From DATFVA01 sp963771705 (GTDB lineage Bacteria > Bacteroidota > Ignavibacteria > Ignavibacteriales > Ignavibacteriaceae): a stretch of DNA of 64,000 nucleotides. The notes beneath the pieces are model-generated. The model saw only the letters and a list, made by a program, of their open reading frames with translations. It was not told the DNA's origin and searched no databases. Shown here one piece after another: positions 27,529 through 37,100 of the stretch; positions within the stretch are counted from its first letter, which is position 1, and each line of letters starts with the position of its first letter. The DNA lies in the NCBI GenBank assembly GCA_963771705.1, contig CAVYUP010000008.1, positions 62,001-126,000 on the forward strand, in the 5' to 3' direction. A program made the translations under genes and the position numbers.

Positions 27529-28005
27529 ATGAAAAACTTAAGCATTTTAATGGTAGTAATGCTCTTTGTTTTTGCGGGATCAATTTACGCGCAGCAGAAG
27601 GATCTGAAGGTTCCCGAAAATGTCAGTAAAGCATTTCAAACTGCACATCCTGATGCAACGGATGTAAGCTGGGATAAGGAAGGAAGTAATTACGAAGCCA
27701 ACTATAAGATAAACGGCGGTGATTATTCTGTAGTCATTAACGATTCCGGAAAGATCCTGGAAACGGAAACCGAATTAAAAACTTCGGATTTGCCTGCGGG
27801 AGTTGTAAAATATATCAACGATAATTACAGCGGTTATACACTTTCAGGCGCTGCAAAGATTGTTGATGCTAAAGGAAATACCAAATATGAGGCAGAGATA
27901 AGTAAAGGAAATAAATCCAAAGATGTAATGTTCGATCAGAACGGAAAACCTCTGCAGCATAAAAAGGAAAGCAAGGAAAATGAAGAAGAAGAGGATGAAG
28001 ATTAA
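27529..28005 (+). CDS. Secreted PepSY-like protein
   Basis: Small periplasmic protein of the PepSY-like (beta-lactamase-inhibitor-like) group common in Bacteroidota. Signal peptide ends IYAQQ; two similar modules follow, the first with FQTAHPDATDVSWDKEGSNYEANY and the second with INDNYSGYTLSGAAKIVDAKG. The tail is very acidic (KESKENEEEEDED), perhaps binding cations. It has a strong ribosome site (AAAGGAGAAAAAA) and a terminator after it, so it is a single-gene unit. No enzymatic residues are evident. Confidence 0.88.
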   Translation: MKNLSILMVVMLFVFAGSIYAQQKDLKVPENVSKAFQTAHPDATDVSWDKEGSNYEANYKINGGDYSVVINDSGKILETETELKTSDLPAGVVKYINDNYSGYTLSGAAKIVDAKGNTKYEAEISKGNKSKDVMFDQNGKPLQHKKESKENEEEEDED

Positions 28006-28042
28006 GCCCTGATTTCATTTTCCGGCTTTATCGAGTTCAATT

Positions 28043-28078
28043 AAGGATGAGCCCGTACTCCGGGTCATCCTTTTTTTT
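28043..28078 (+). terminator. Rho-independent terminator
   Basis: Stem AAGGATGAGCCCG/CGGGTCATCCTT with one bulged base and a five-base loop, followed by eight T. It ends the PepSY-like gene unit. Confidence 0.88.
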
Positions 28079-28189
28079 ATTTTTACTCCTGTGATCCAAG
28101 TAATATTCCACCCTTCCTTACTAAAATATAATCCAATTAACCATATTTTTATTGATCAGCAAAAGTTATTGAGCTAAATTGCACATGCA

Positions 28190-29050
28190 ATGCAGAAAGT
28201 TTCTTTTGCGAAAATGAGTGGTGCGGGAAATGATTTTATCCTTATTTATAAGGATTCTCACCCTGATTTAGTTCTTTCTAATAATTTTGTTCTGAATCTC
28301 TGCGACAGACATAACGGTATCGGTGCCGACGGTATTATCACCATTTCAGGATCGAATAAATATGATTTTGTTATGGAATATTTTAACTCTGACGGAACTA
28401 CCGGTAGTCTCTGCGGAAACGGGGCGAGATGTGCTTTAACCTACGCGGCTAAAGTTTTCAGATTGAGTAATAGAGTCAGATTCCTTTCGAACGGAGTGGA
28501 ATACAGCGGCGAAATCTTTAATGATGGTGTCCGTTTTTATTTCAATGAACCAAAGAATCTGAAAAAGGACCTTAAACTAAAGGCTAACGGTCAGCCGATC
28601 ACTGCCGATTATATAAACACAGGTTCGCCTCATGTGGTTATATATATAAATGAGATTATGAAAGATCCCGAAAACCCGGATGGAAGGTACCTTGATATCG
28701 ATGATGTCCCTGTATTCGAAACAGGAAGAGAGATTCGTTATCTTCCTGAATTTTCACCTGAAGGAACAAACGTTAATTTTGTAAATGTTAAGGATGGGAA
28801 ACTTTATATCAGGACATACGAACGGGGGGTTGAAAATGAAACACTTTCCTGCGGTACAGGATCAGCCGCAGCTGCATTGATAAGTTTCTACAGGAAAGAG
28901 ATCCAGCCTCCTGTAAGAATATTGACCAGGGGAGGAGATGAATTAATAATTGATTTTAAATTTGAAGATGAAACCATAAAAGGTTTATCTTTGACAGGTC
29001 CGGTTAAAACTACTTTTACCGGAGAGTTTTTGATAAATAAATATCTATAA
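28190..29050 (+). CDS. dapF: Diaminopimelate epimerase
   Basis: Converts LL- to meso-diaminopimelate for lysine and peptidoglycan synthesis in the cytoplasm. The two active-site cysteines are visible in LCGNGARC (about residue 79) and ETLSCGTGSAAAA (about residue 223); the N-terminal KMSGAGNDFILIY and the NTGSPHVV stretch are typical. Length (286) is normal. The start at 28190 is close to another ATG at 28185 in a different frame. The small gene at 29066 follows 15 bases later and is probably co-transcribed. Confidence 0.96.
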   Translation: MQKVSFAKMSGAGNDFILIYKDSHPDLVLSNNFVLNLCDRHNGIGADGIITISGSNKYDFVMEYFNSDGTTGSLCGNGARCALTYAAKVFRLSNRVRFLSNGVEYSGEIFNDGVRFYFNEPKNLKKDLKLKANGQPITADYINTGSPHVVIYINEIMKDPENPDGRYLDIDDVPVFETGREIRYLPEFSPEGTNVNFVNVKDGKLYIRTYERGVENETLSCGTGSAAAALISFYRKEIQPPVRILTRGGDELIIDFKFEDETIKGLSLTGPVKTTFTGEFLINKYL

Positions 29051-29065
29051 ATGTCTGGAGCGTAA

Positions 29066-29383
29066 ATGCCAAAAGTTATTTTCACAATTGAATATGAAAT
29101 CCCTGCTGAAAAGAAGGAGGATTATATCTCAGTGATTAAAGAGCTGAAGAATCTGCTCAATTCAGAAGGACTGGAAAATTATTCGGTCTATGAGACGAAA
29201 GGTAAGAAACACCACTATCAGGAGCAGTATACATTCAATTCTGTTGAAGCCTATGAAGCTTTCGATGATGATCAGAGCGAAAGAATAAATATCCTTATAA
29301 ATAAACTAAATGATATGACCGTTGAGGGAACTACCAAATATTCAACCCTCTACGAACTTCTTGACAACAACATTTCACAATAA
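29066..29383 (+). CDS. Small hypothetical protein, dimeric alpha-beta-barrel-like
   Basis: A 105-residue soluble protein with no family I can name. The alternation of strands and helices (VIFTIEYEIPAEKKEDYISVIKE, then YSVYETKGKKHHYQEQYTFNS, then AYEAFDDD) resembles the ferredoxin-like dimeric barrels of the antibiotic-biosynthesis monooxygenase group. It follows dapF with a usable ribosome site (TGGAGCGTAA), so it is likely in the same operon. A short hairpin (29390-29408) lies just after it but lacks a T tract. Confidence 0.7.
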   Translation: MPKVIFTIEYEIPAEKKEDYISVIKELKNLLNSEGLENYSVYETKGKKHHYQEQYTFNSVEAYEAFDDDQSERINILINKLNDMTVEGTTKYSTLYELLDNNISQ

Positions 29384-29512
29384 GCATACAGCGGCTATTA
29401 GAGCCGCTCAATCCTCTCAGGGGGGCCACTGTTATTTGCCTTTTAAATAATGTCACAAAAAAGTTATTATTTTAACTATACCAATAATTAATACTTATTA
29501 TTACGGAATATA

Positions 29513-30388
29513 ATGAATAAGTCACTGCATCGTATTTACGTCGTTCTTTTTATTTTTATCGGTATCGGGGTCACTCTACTGCTGGGGGTATATGGTTACC
29601 AATACTATACTGTTCCCCTGGAAGAAAGGTTCTTTCAACCTAACTATGATCTGCTGAAGCCGAGCGGACTGCTTGGACATGGTTTCGGAATACTCGGCAG
29701 TTTAATGATGATTTTCGGGGTGGCTATTTATATGATCAGGAAAAGAGTTAAAAGCTTCTTCAATATCGGTTTCCTGAAACACTGGCTGGAATTTCATATT
29801 TTCTTATGCACCGTGGGACCAATCCTGGTTCTTTATCATACCGCTTTCAAATTCGGCGGAATAGTGGCTGTAAGTTTCTGGAGTATGGTTGCCGTTGTAG
29901 CAAGCGGAGTGATAGGGCGGTTTATTTATGTGCAGATCCCCCGGACAATTCAGGGAAAGGAACTGGGCGTTAATGAACTAAATGAAATGAATGAAGATTT
30001 AACCCGCAGGCTGGAAAAAGAATACTTGATAAATGACAACATTTTATTAAAGCTAGAGAAGCATTCTCATACTGATAAATATAAGCAGGTTGGGTTTGGA
30101 ACGAGTTTTGTTATGATGATGCAGGACTACTTCGGCACACATTCGGTTCTGCGTCAGATTAAACGGGAATTGAGTCATCTTAACCTAAAAGGTGAGAGAG
30201 AAAAAGAAATTCTCAGGACTTCAAAGGCAAAGCTCACTCTTTCCCGCCGGATAGGCATGCTACGAACTACGCAAAAATTATTCAGATACTGGCATATTGT
30301 GCATCTGCCCTTTGCGATTACGATGTTTGTAATAATGTTTATTCATATTGCGGTAACTATTATTTTTGGTTATAAGTGGATTTTTTAG
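29513..30388 (+). CDS. Cytochrome b-like inner-membrane protein
   Basis: Five predicted membrane helices (about 7-28, 53-75, 88-110, 116-138 and 261-284). Histidines sit in or beside helices 2, 3 and 5: His56, His90, His95, His109, His261, His264, His278, a pattern able to ligate two b-type haems, as in cytochrome b561/ferric-reductase-like proteins. A basic, charged cytoplasmic or periplasmic loop of about 120 residues lies between helices 4 and 5. It begins the electron-transfer cluster and is eight bases from the TPR gene. A quinone- or flavoprotein-linked electron carrier across the inner membrane is my inference; exact family not recognised. Confidence 0.65.
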   Translation: MNKSLHRIYVVLFIFIGIGVTLLLGVYGYQYYTVPLEERFFQPNYDLLKPSGLLGHGFGILGSLMMIFGVAIYMIRKRVKSFFNIGFLKHWLEFHIFLCTVGPILVLYHTAFKFGGIVAVSFWSMVAVVASGVIGRFIYVQIPRTIQGKELGVNELNEMNEDLTRRLEKEYLINDNILLKLEKHSHTDKYKQVGFGTSFVMMMQDYFGTHSVLRQIKRELSHLNLKGEREKEILRTSKAKLTLSRRIGMLRTTQKLFRYWHIVHLPFAITMFVIMFIHIAVTIIFGYKWIF

Positions 30389-30396
30389 GAGGAGAG

Positions 30397-31002
30397 TTGA
30401 AGTTCAGAATTGCTTATTTATACATAATACTGGCTATCGGAGTTGTAATAACGCTGATCTTTCTCGCCGGCAGAAATAACACCGGTATGGAACCCGCTGC
30501 GGGAAATATTGAGAATCAGCAGGTACCAAATGATGAAATTCATAAAGGACTGGGAAATCCAGGAGGCAGCAACCCCTCGAAAGGCAACGTTTCTCAGGAA
30601 TATTATCAAAAAATGGATATGCTCAAGAAAGAGGTTGAGGCAAATCCGAAGGATACAGCCAAAATAAAACAGTACGCAGATTTTATTGCCGCCGCGCATA
30701 AACCCGAGCAGGCCATACCATATTATCAGAAAATTCTTAAGGTCGATGCTAAAAGAAATGATATACTCTTCAGTCTTTCGATGATATATTTCAGCCAGCA
30801 GGATTATAAAAATGCTGAAGCATACACTAACCGTATTCTGGATAACGATAAAAACAATACCCAGGCTATGTACAACCTCGGTGCAATAGCTGCAAGCAAG
30901 GGAGATAAAACGAGAGCAAAGGAAATCTGGAGCAGATTGATTTCCTCATATCCGGGAGATGAAGCAGCAGAGCTTGCAAAATCCTCTCTGGATAAATTAT
31001 AG
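30397..31002 (+). CDS. Membrane-anchored TPR protein
   Basis: A 201-residue protein with an N-terminal membrane anchor (FRIAYLYIILAIGVVITLIFLAG), a Gly/Asn/Pro-rich linker and three TPR motifs (about 75-195; for example ILFSLSMIYFSQQDYKNAEAYTNR). The start is TTG at 30397, preceded by AGGAGGAGAG. It probably faces the periplasm and holds partners together, as TPR proteins do in cytochrome assembly and electron-transfer complexes. Its place between the b-type protein and the flavoprotein supports a structural role in that complex. Confidence 0.82.
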   Translation: MKFRIAYLYIILAIGVVITLIFLAGRNNTGMEPAAGNIENQQVPNDEIHKGLGNPGGSNPSKGNVSQEYYQKMDMLKKEVEANPKDTAKIKQYADFIAAAHKPEQAIPYYQKILKVDAKRNDILFSLSMIYFSQQDYKNAEAYTNRILDNDKNNTQAMYNLGAIAASKGDKTRAKEIWSRLISSYPGDEAAELAKSSLDKL

Positions 31003-31127
31003 GTAATGTCATTCCGGCTATTGGGAGAGCTTAAGAATTCTCTGTTGAAAACTCTCTACCCGGCCGGAACCCTAAAAGACATAATTATTTTTAAGTCTGA
31101 CAACATTTTATCACATAGTGAAATTCT

Positions 31128-32465
31128 ATGGAAGTAATCCTGGAAAATATTGCAGCTTATTCGATCATCCTTGCTGTTATGTTAATTGTCCTTTTTTTCT
31201 ACCTGAGCGGTTATAAAAAAAGGACGAAGATAACCACACAAAAGATCGAGAGAGCTAAAGAACTTGGCTTTCATGAGCCAGTTTCACTACATCCTGTAGT
31301 AGATCTTGAAACCTGTATAGGCAGCGGAGCATGCGTTAGAGCGTGTCCCGAAAAAGATATACTTGGAATTGTAAGCGGTCAGGCCCACACAATTAATGCT
31401 TCACGATGCGTCGGTCATGGAGCCTGCTTCCATGCCTGTCCTATGCAGGCGATATCACTTTTTATCGGTACAGAAAAAAGGGGAGTAGATCTGCCACATC
31501 TTAGTCCGGAATTTGAGACAAACATTCCTGGTATATACATAGCGGGCGAACTAGGAGGAATGGGACTTATTAAGAACGCCGTTGAACAGGGAAAACAGGC
31601 CGTTGAGTATCTTTCCAGAAAAATTAAAAGCAACCACAAGGCTCAATTTGATATTGCGGTAATCGGTGCGGGTCCCGCCGGAATTTCGGCTACGCTTTCG
31701 GCTGCAGAGGCCGGACTCAGATACATTACTCTTGAACAGGATACTCTAGGAGGCACAGTCTTCAACTTCCCCCGCGCCAAGGTAATAATGACTTCCGCCA
31801 TGGAGCTCCCGTTATACGGAAAAGTTAAGATGTCAGAGACATCTAAAACGGAGCTGCTGAACCTGTGGATGGAAACTATCACAAGAAATAACATTAAGAT
31901 AAATGAACAGGAAAAAGTTATTGATGTTCAGAAGGAAGGGGAAATCTTCAGGATAAAGACCTCAAAAGGTGAATATACTTCCAGGACAATACTACTTTCA
32001 ATAGGGAGGAGAGGTTCTCCAAGGAAACTTGGAGTTCCGGGTGAGAAATTGGAAAAAGTAGCATACCGTCTTCTTGAGCCTGAGCTGATACATAATAAAA
32101 AAGTGCTTATCGTAGGAGGCGGGGATTCTGCGGTTGAAAACGCGCTTCTTCTTGCTGAGGAAGGGAATGAAGTAACATTAAGCTACCGTAATGAATCATT
32201 TTCGAGATTGAAACCAAAAAACCTCGAGAGAGTGGGGAGAGCAATTCAAAAAAGAGAAATCAGAGCAATCTTCAATTCGAATATTAAGGAAATAAAGAAC
32301 GATTCTGTTATTATGGCTGTAGAAGGTAAAGAGAATTTTGTGAGTCTGCAGAACGACCTTGTATATATCTTTGCAGGGGGAGAACTCCCATCAAAATTCC
32401 TTGAAAAGATAGGGATAACAATTACTAAAAAATTCGGTGAAGCGATCCTGAAACACGAAAAGTGA
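31128..32465 (+). CDS. Fe-S/FAD pyridine-nucleotide oxidoreductase, membrane-anchored
   Basis: An N-terminal membrane helix (10-28) is followed by two ferredoxin-like motifs, CIGSGACVRACP (Cys63, 69, 73) and CVGHGACFHACP (Cys94, 100, 104). Each lacks the second of the four usual cysteines (Ser and His in its place), a feature I recall as typical of this oxidoreductase family. An FAD site (GAGPAG, near residue 179) and an NAD(P) site (VGGGDSAVENA, near 328) give a thioredoxin-reductase-like fold, but without the redox CXXC, so it is not a thioredoxin reductase. It likely moves electrons between NAD(P)H and the membrane or periplasmic carriers of this cluster. Confidence 0.85.
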   Translation: MEVILENIAAYSIILAVMLIVLFFYLSGYKKRTKITTQKIERAKELGFHEPVSLHPVVDLETCIGSGACVRACPEKDILGIVSGQAHTINASRCVGHGACFHACPMQAISLFIGTEKRGVDLPHLSPEFETNIPGIYIAGELGGMGLIKNAVEQGKQAVEYLSRKIKSNHKAQFDIAVIGAGPAGISATLSAAEAGLRYITLEQDTLGGTVFNFPRAKVIMTSAMELPLYGKVKMSETSKTELLNLWMETITRNNIKINEQEKVIDVQKEGEIFRIKTSKGEYTSRTILLSIGRRGSPRKLGVPGEKLEKVAYRLLEPELIHNKKVLIVGGGDSAVENALLLAEEGNEVTLSYRNESFSRLKPKNLERVGRAIQKREIRAIFNSNIKEIKNDSVIMAVEGKENFVSLQNDLVYIFAGGELPSKFLEKIGITITKKFGEAILKHEK

Positions 32466-32522
32466 TATTCTTAAGTATCAGCAGTATCTTTATATTCGGC
32501 AACAATAGCGGAAAACTGCCTG

Positions 32523-34130
32523 TTGAATTATTCAATACGAAAATTATCATACCCGGTCTGCAAAATATTAGCAGTACTTATTTTATTTATAGTCCCTCTT
32601 TACGGTCAGATATCTCCTGGTGATCTGACAAATGCTCATGCCAAATTTGAGGGTATCAGCAATTGTACAAAATGCCATGTTTTGGGAAAACAGGTGCAGG
32701 AGTCAAAATGTCTCGATTGTCATTCCGAAATTAAAAAGCTTCTGGATGAAAACAGGGGGTATCATTCCTCCGGCGAGGTTAAAAAGAAAGAATGCTGGGA
32801 CTGCCATAGCGAACACCATGGGAGAAACTTCAGGATAGTGAACTTTAACCGCGACGGTTTCGACCACTCAAAAGCCGGCTTCAGGCTTACCGGAAAACAT
32901 TCCGAGATAAAATGCACAGACTGCCATAAGCAGGAATTTATCGAGATGCATGAAGTAATCAGTAGAAAGAACACCCTGCTGGGCCTAAACGGAGCCTGTA
33001 AAGGATGCCACGAGGATGTTCACAAAGGGTCGCTTGGAACTAAATGTGAAGACTGCCACAACACAACCAGTTTCAACAAAACGGAGAACTTTGACCATTC
33101 GAAAACGGCTTTCAAACTTACCGGTGCTCATACCAATGTTACCTGCAATAAATGCCATCCGGCACAGTTTGTTAATGGTAAACAGATGCTGAAGCTTAAG
33201 GGAATTGCATTCGCTTCGTGCGAGAACTGCCATAAAGACGTACATCTCGGGAAGTTCGGAAATGACTGTCAAACCTGTCATTCAACGACAGGATTTAAGA
33301 ACGTTAACCAGAAAGCTTTTGATCATAATAAGACAGATTATCCGCTGATTGGGAGACACCAGCTTATAAACTGTTCAAAATGCCATGGGAATAATCTGAA
33401 TTCAAAACCCCGGCATCAAAATTGTGTTGATTGTCATACTGATTACCATAATGGTGAATTTTCTGAAGGAGCCAAAATTCGTGACTGTTCGCCCTGCCAT
33501 AATCTGAACGGCTTCAACCCCTCTACCTTCACTATTAAAGAGCACGATAAGATAGAATTTAAATTGACCGGTGCGCATCTAGCAGTTCCCTGCAAATCCT
33601 GTCATTATAAAACGGATAAATGGCATTTTAAAAATATAGGGGAAAAATGCATCGACTGCCATAAAAACGTTCATGGCTCTGAAATATCTAATAAATTTAT
33701 GCAGAATAATAATTGCTCGGCCTGTCACTTTACAGACGGCTGGAATACTATTAAATTTGATCACGCAATTACAACCTTCCCCCTCGAAGGTAAGCATAAA
33801 GATGTGGAATGCGGGAGATGTCATTATAAGGAGGAGGATCCAGGCACGAAGGTATTCCGTTTCGCGACACTTAAGTCAGATTGTGAAAGCTGTCATACAG
33901 ATATACATTTCGGACAATTTGCCGAGAAAGGGTATTCAGACTGCAAAAGATGTCATACTTTCGATAACTGGAAGCCGCAGAGGTTTGATCATGATAAGAC
34001 AAGATTTTCATTAGAGGGAGCTCATCAGAAACTGGAATGTTCACGCTGTCATCCTGTTGTACAATTAAATAATAAGAAGTACGTAAAATATAAGTTAGAA
34101 GATTTCAGATGCGCCTCCTGCCATTCATAA
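32523..34130 (+). CDS. Multihaem c-type cytochrome with 20 CXXCH motifs
   Basis: Signal peptide (1-28, ending PLYGQ) and then 20 CXXCH haem-binding motifs in about 505 residues, roughly one per 25, from NCTKCH to FRCASCHS. Repeats of the form FDHSKTAFKLTGAHTNVTC place extra His residues between motifs, enough to supply distal ligands, so bis-His haems are likely. The start is TTG at 32523 behind GCGGAAAAC; no ATG lies before the hydrophobic core. It overlaps the next cytochrome gene by 22 bases, showing tight coupling. Probable periplasmic wire between the inner-membrane complex and the outer membrane. Confidence 0.93.
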   Translation: MNYSIRKLSYPVCKILAVLILFIVPLYGQISPGDLTNAHAKFEGISNCTKCHVLGKQVQESKCLDCHSEIKKLLDENRGYHSSGEVKKKECWDCHSEHHGRNFRIVNFNRDGFDHSKAGFRLTGKHSEIKCTDCHKQEFIEMHEVISRKNTLLGLNGACKGCHEDVHKGSLGTKCEDCHNTTSFNKTENFDHSKTAFKLTGAHTNVTCNKCHPAQFVNGKQMLKLKGIAFASCENCHKDVHLGKFGNDCQTCHSTTGFKNVNQKAFDHNKTDYPLIGRHQLINCSKCHGNNLNSKPRHQNCVDCHTDYHNGEFSEGAKIRDCSPCHNLNGFNPSTFTIKEHDKIEFKLTGAHLAVPCKSCHYKTDKWHFKNIGEKCIDCHKNVHGSEISNKFMQNNNCSACHFTDGWNTIKFDHAITTFPLEGKHKDVECGRCHYKEEDPGTKVFRFATLKSDCESCHTDIHFGQFAEKGYSDCKRCHTFDNWKPQRFDHDKTRFSLEGAHQKLECSRCHPVVQLNNKKYVKYKLEDFRCASCHS

Positions 34131-37100
34131 TATCGCTGCTGATAACATCTTCAGCATTATTCGGTCAGTCGCCTCATGGAGACGACTTTAATATTGACTG
34201 TTCATTCTGTCACGAAGCCTCATCCTGGAAAGTAATCCCTGAAAAAGTAACATTTGACCATGACAGCACAGGTTTTGATCTGAAAGGTCAGCATCGGGAA
34301 GTAAACTGCAGGTCCTGTCATAAATCGCTTATATTTTCAAAAGCCAAAGCGAACGAAAACTGTTTCTCCTGTCATAAGGATATTCACCGGGGATCTGTTG
34401 GATATGACTGCCAGAGGTGCCACACTCCGGAAACCTGGATTGTAAAGGATATCAATGTGGTTCACCAGGAAAGCAGGTTTCCACTAGTGGGAGCTCACAG
34501 GCTTGCCGACTGTGAACAGTGTCATACTGATTACCAGGATCTGAATTTTCACGTACTGTCAATCGACTGCTATGCATGCCATCAGACCGATTATTCAGGA
34601 ACCACCAGTCCCAACCATATGACTGCAGGATTTTCAACGAGCTGCGATGAATGCCATGACATAACGAGTATGGTATGGTCTGCCACAAACTTTAATCATG
34701 ATTTCTTTCCGCTGAAGGGAGGGCATGCCCTTGAATGCGCCTCCTGTCATGGAAGCGGAGGAAACTTCGGGGGGCTTTCGACCGCATGCTATTCCTGTCA
34801 TGAATCAAATTTCAACAATACCACAGATCCGAACCACGTACTTGGTCAGTTTAATCACGACTGCACAGAATGTCATACCATCAACGGCTGGTCTCCGGCT
34901 GAGTTCGATCATAATAAGACGCAGTTTGAACTTACAGGTGCGCACAAGACTATTGACTGTTCATCCTGCCACTCGCAGGGATTCGCGGGTACACCCACAA
35001 GTTGTTACCCATGCCATCAGAGTTCGTACAACAATTCGACCAACCCGAACCATGCCACGGCCGGAATATCAACGGAATGTCAGGACTGCCATAATACAAC
35101 CGCCTTCATTCCTTCAACTTTTGATCATACAGCCACAGGTTTTGAACTCACCGGCCGGCATACAACAGTTGAGTGCTCTTCATGTCATCAGGGTTCAACA
35201 TCAACTGCCGATCCAGCGTGTTTCTCTTGTCATCAGGCGGATTATAACAGGGCAGAAAATCACGTTTCGCAGAATTATCCGCATGAATGCGAGATGTGCC
35301 ATAACACAACCAAATGGGATGATGCAACCTTTAATCATTCTGCAACCTCTTTCCCGCTTACCGGGGCGCATCAGACTGTCGACTGCTCAAACTGTCACCA
35401 GAGCGGATTTGCCGGAACATCCGCTCAGTGTGAGAGCTGCCATCAGACTGATTTTAATAACACAATCAATCCCAATCACCAGCAGATTGGAATACCAACA
35501 GACTGTCAGACCTGTCATACCACAAATCCAGGGTGGCAGCCGGCTTCGTTCCCGATACATAATAACTTTTATGAACTACTCGGGGCGCATGCGAATATTT
35601 CAAACTGCAGCGACTGCCACAACGGAAACTACAATACAACGCCAAATGAATGTTACGGCTGTCACGCCAATAACTATAATAATACGACCAATCCGAACCA
35701 TCAGGCAGCAGGGTTCGGCACTGATTGTCAGAGTTGTCATTCACAGACTGCCTGGCAGCCGGCCACTTTTGACCACGATGCTCAATACTTTCCGATATAT
35801 TCGGGAAGGCATGCCGGAACCTGGAACGAAGACTGCAGTTCCTGTCATACGCAGCCGAATAATTATTCAGTATTCTCCTGCATAACCTGCCATGAGCACA
35901 ACCAGCAGGATACAGACGATCATCATCAGGGAGTGCAGGGCTACGTTTATGAGAGTAATGCCTGCTATGCCTGCCACCCGACGGGAGAGGCAGGAGGTTC
36001 ATTTAACCACGATCTGTCAAACTTCCCGCTTACCGGTGCACATCTAAGCACCGCATGCGAGCAGTGTCACATTAACGGCTATTCACAGCTGCCGTCAACT
36101 GTATGTTCCGACTGTCATCTGAGTGGTTTTAATAGTACAACCAATCCAAATCATCAATCACTGGGAATACCCAGCGACTGCCAAACATGTCATACAACAA
36201 ATCCCGGCTGGCAGCCGGCCCAGTTCCCGCAGCATAGTCAGTACTTTGAACTATCAGGACAGCATGCAGCAATAACTGACTGCGACGCCTGCCATAACGG
36301 AAATTACAATCTTGTATCTTCGGATTGCGTGCAATGCCATCAGAATGACTATAATAATGCTGCAAATCCGAACCATACTACCGCCGGCATACCGGTAACA
36401 TGCGAAGACTGCCACAATTCCAATGGATGGTCGCCATCCACCTTTAATCATACAACCACTGGTTTTGTTCTGGATGGAGCACATACCACACTGCAGTGTT
36501 CCACATGTCATCAGGGAATTGTTACTGGTCTCAATCCTGACTGTGTATCCTGTCATCAGGCTGATTATAATTCAGCAGCTAACCCGAACCATACAGCCGC
36601 CGGAATACCGGTAACCTGCCAGGATTGCCACGCAACCTCTGCCTGGATTCCGTCGACCTTTAATCATACATCCACAGGCTTCCAACTGCAAGGCGTGCAT
36701 GCCCAAATACAATGTTCAGACTGCCATCAGGGGACGGTAACAGGTTTAAGTCCTAACTGCCTGCCATGTCATCAGGCGGATTACAACTCTGCCCCGAACC
36801 ATGCAGCTCAGGGTTATCCCTCGAACTGCGACCTTTGCCACAGCTTCAACGGATGGACTCCGGCTTCGTTTGATCACAACAACACGAACTTCCCATTAAC
36901 CGGAGCGCATCTGCAGGTTCAATGCTCTGATTGTCATTCTTCAGGATTCACGGGGACACCGACTGAATGCTTTGCATGCCACGAAAGCAATTACAACAAT
37001 ACTGCAAACCCGAGTCATACGGCATTGCAGCTCTCCACCGATTGTCAGACCTGTCATACCACCAACCCGGGATGGGCCCCGGCGCAGTTTCCGCAGCATT

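Noticed and set aside
31128..32465. Thioredoxin reductase
   Set aside because: The FAD/NAD fold is similar but the redox CXXC is absent and two Fe-S motifs precede it.
34725..36002. Long reading frames of 386 and 178 codons overlapping the 46-haem gene (34725-35885 plus strand, 35466-36002 minus strand)
   Set aside because: They are out of frame with a gene of overwhelming motif support; their length comes from the repetitive, Cys/His-biased codon pattern, and their products are low-complexity with no signal or fold.
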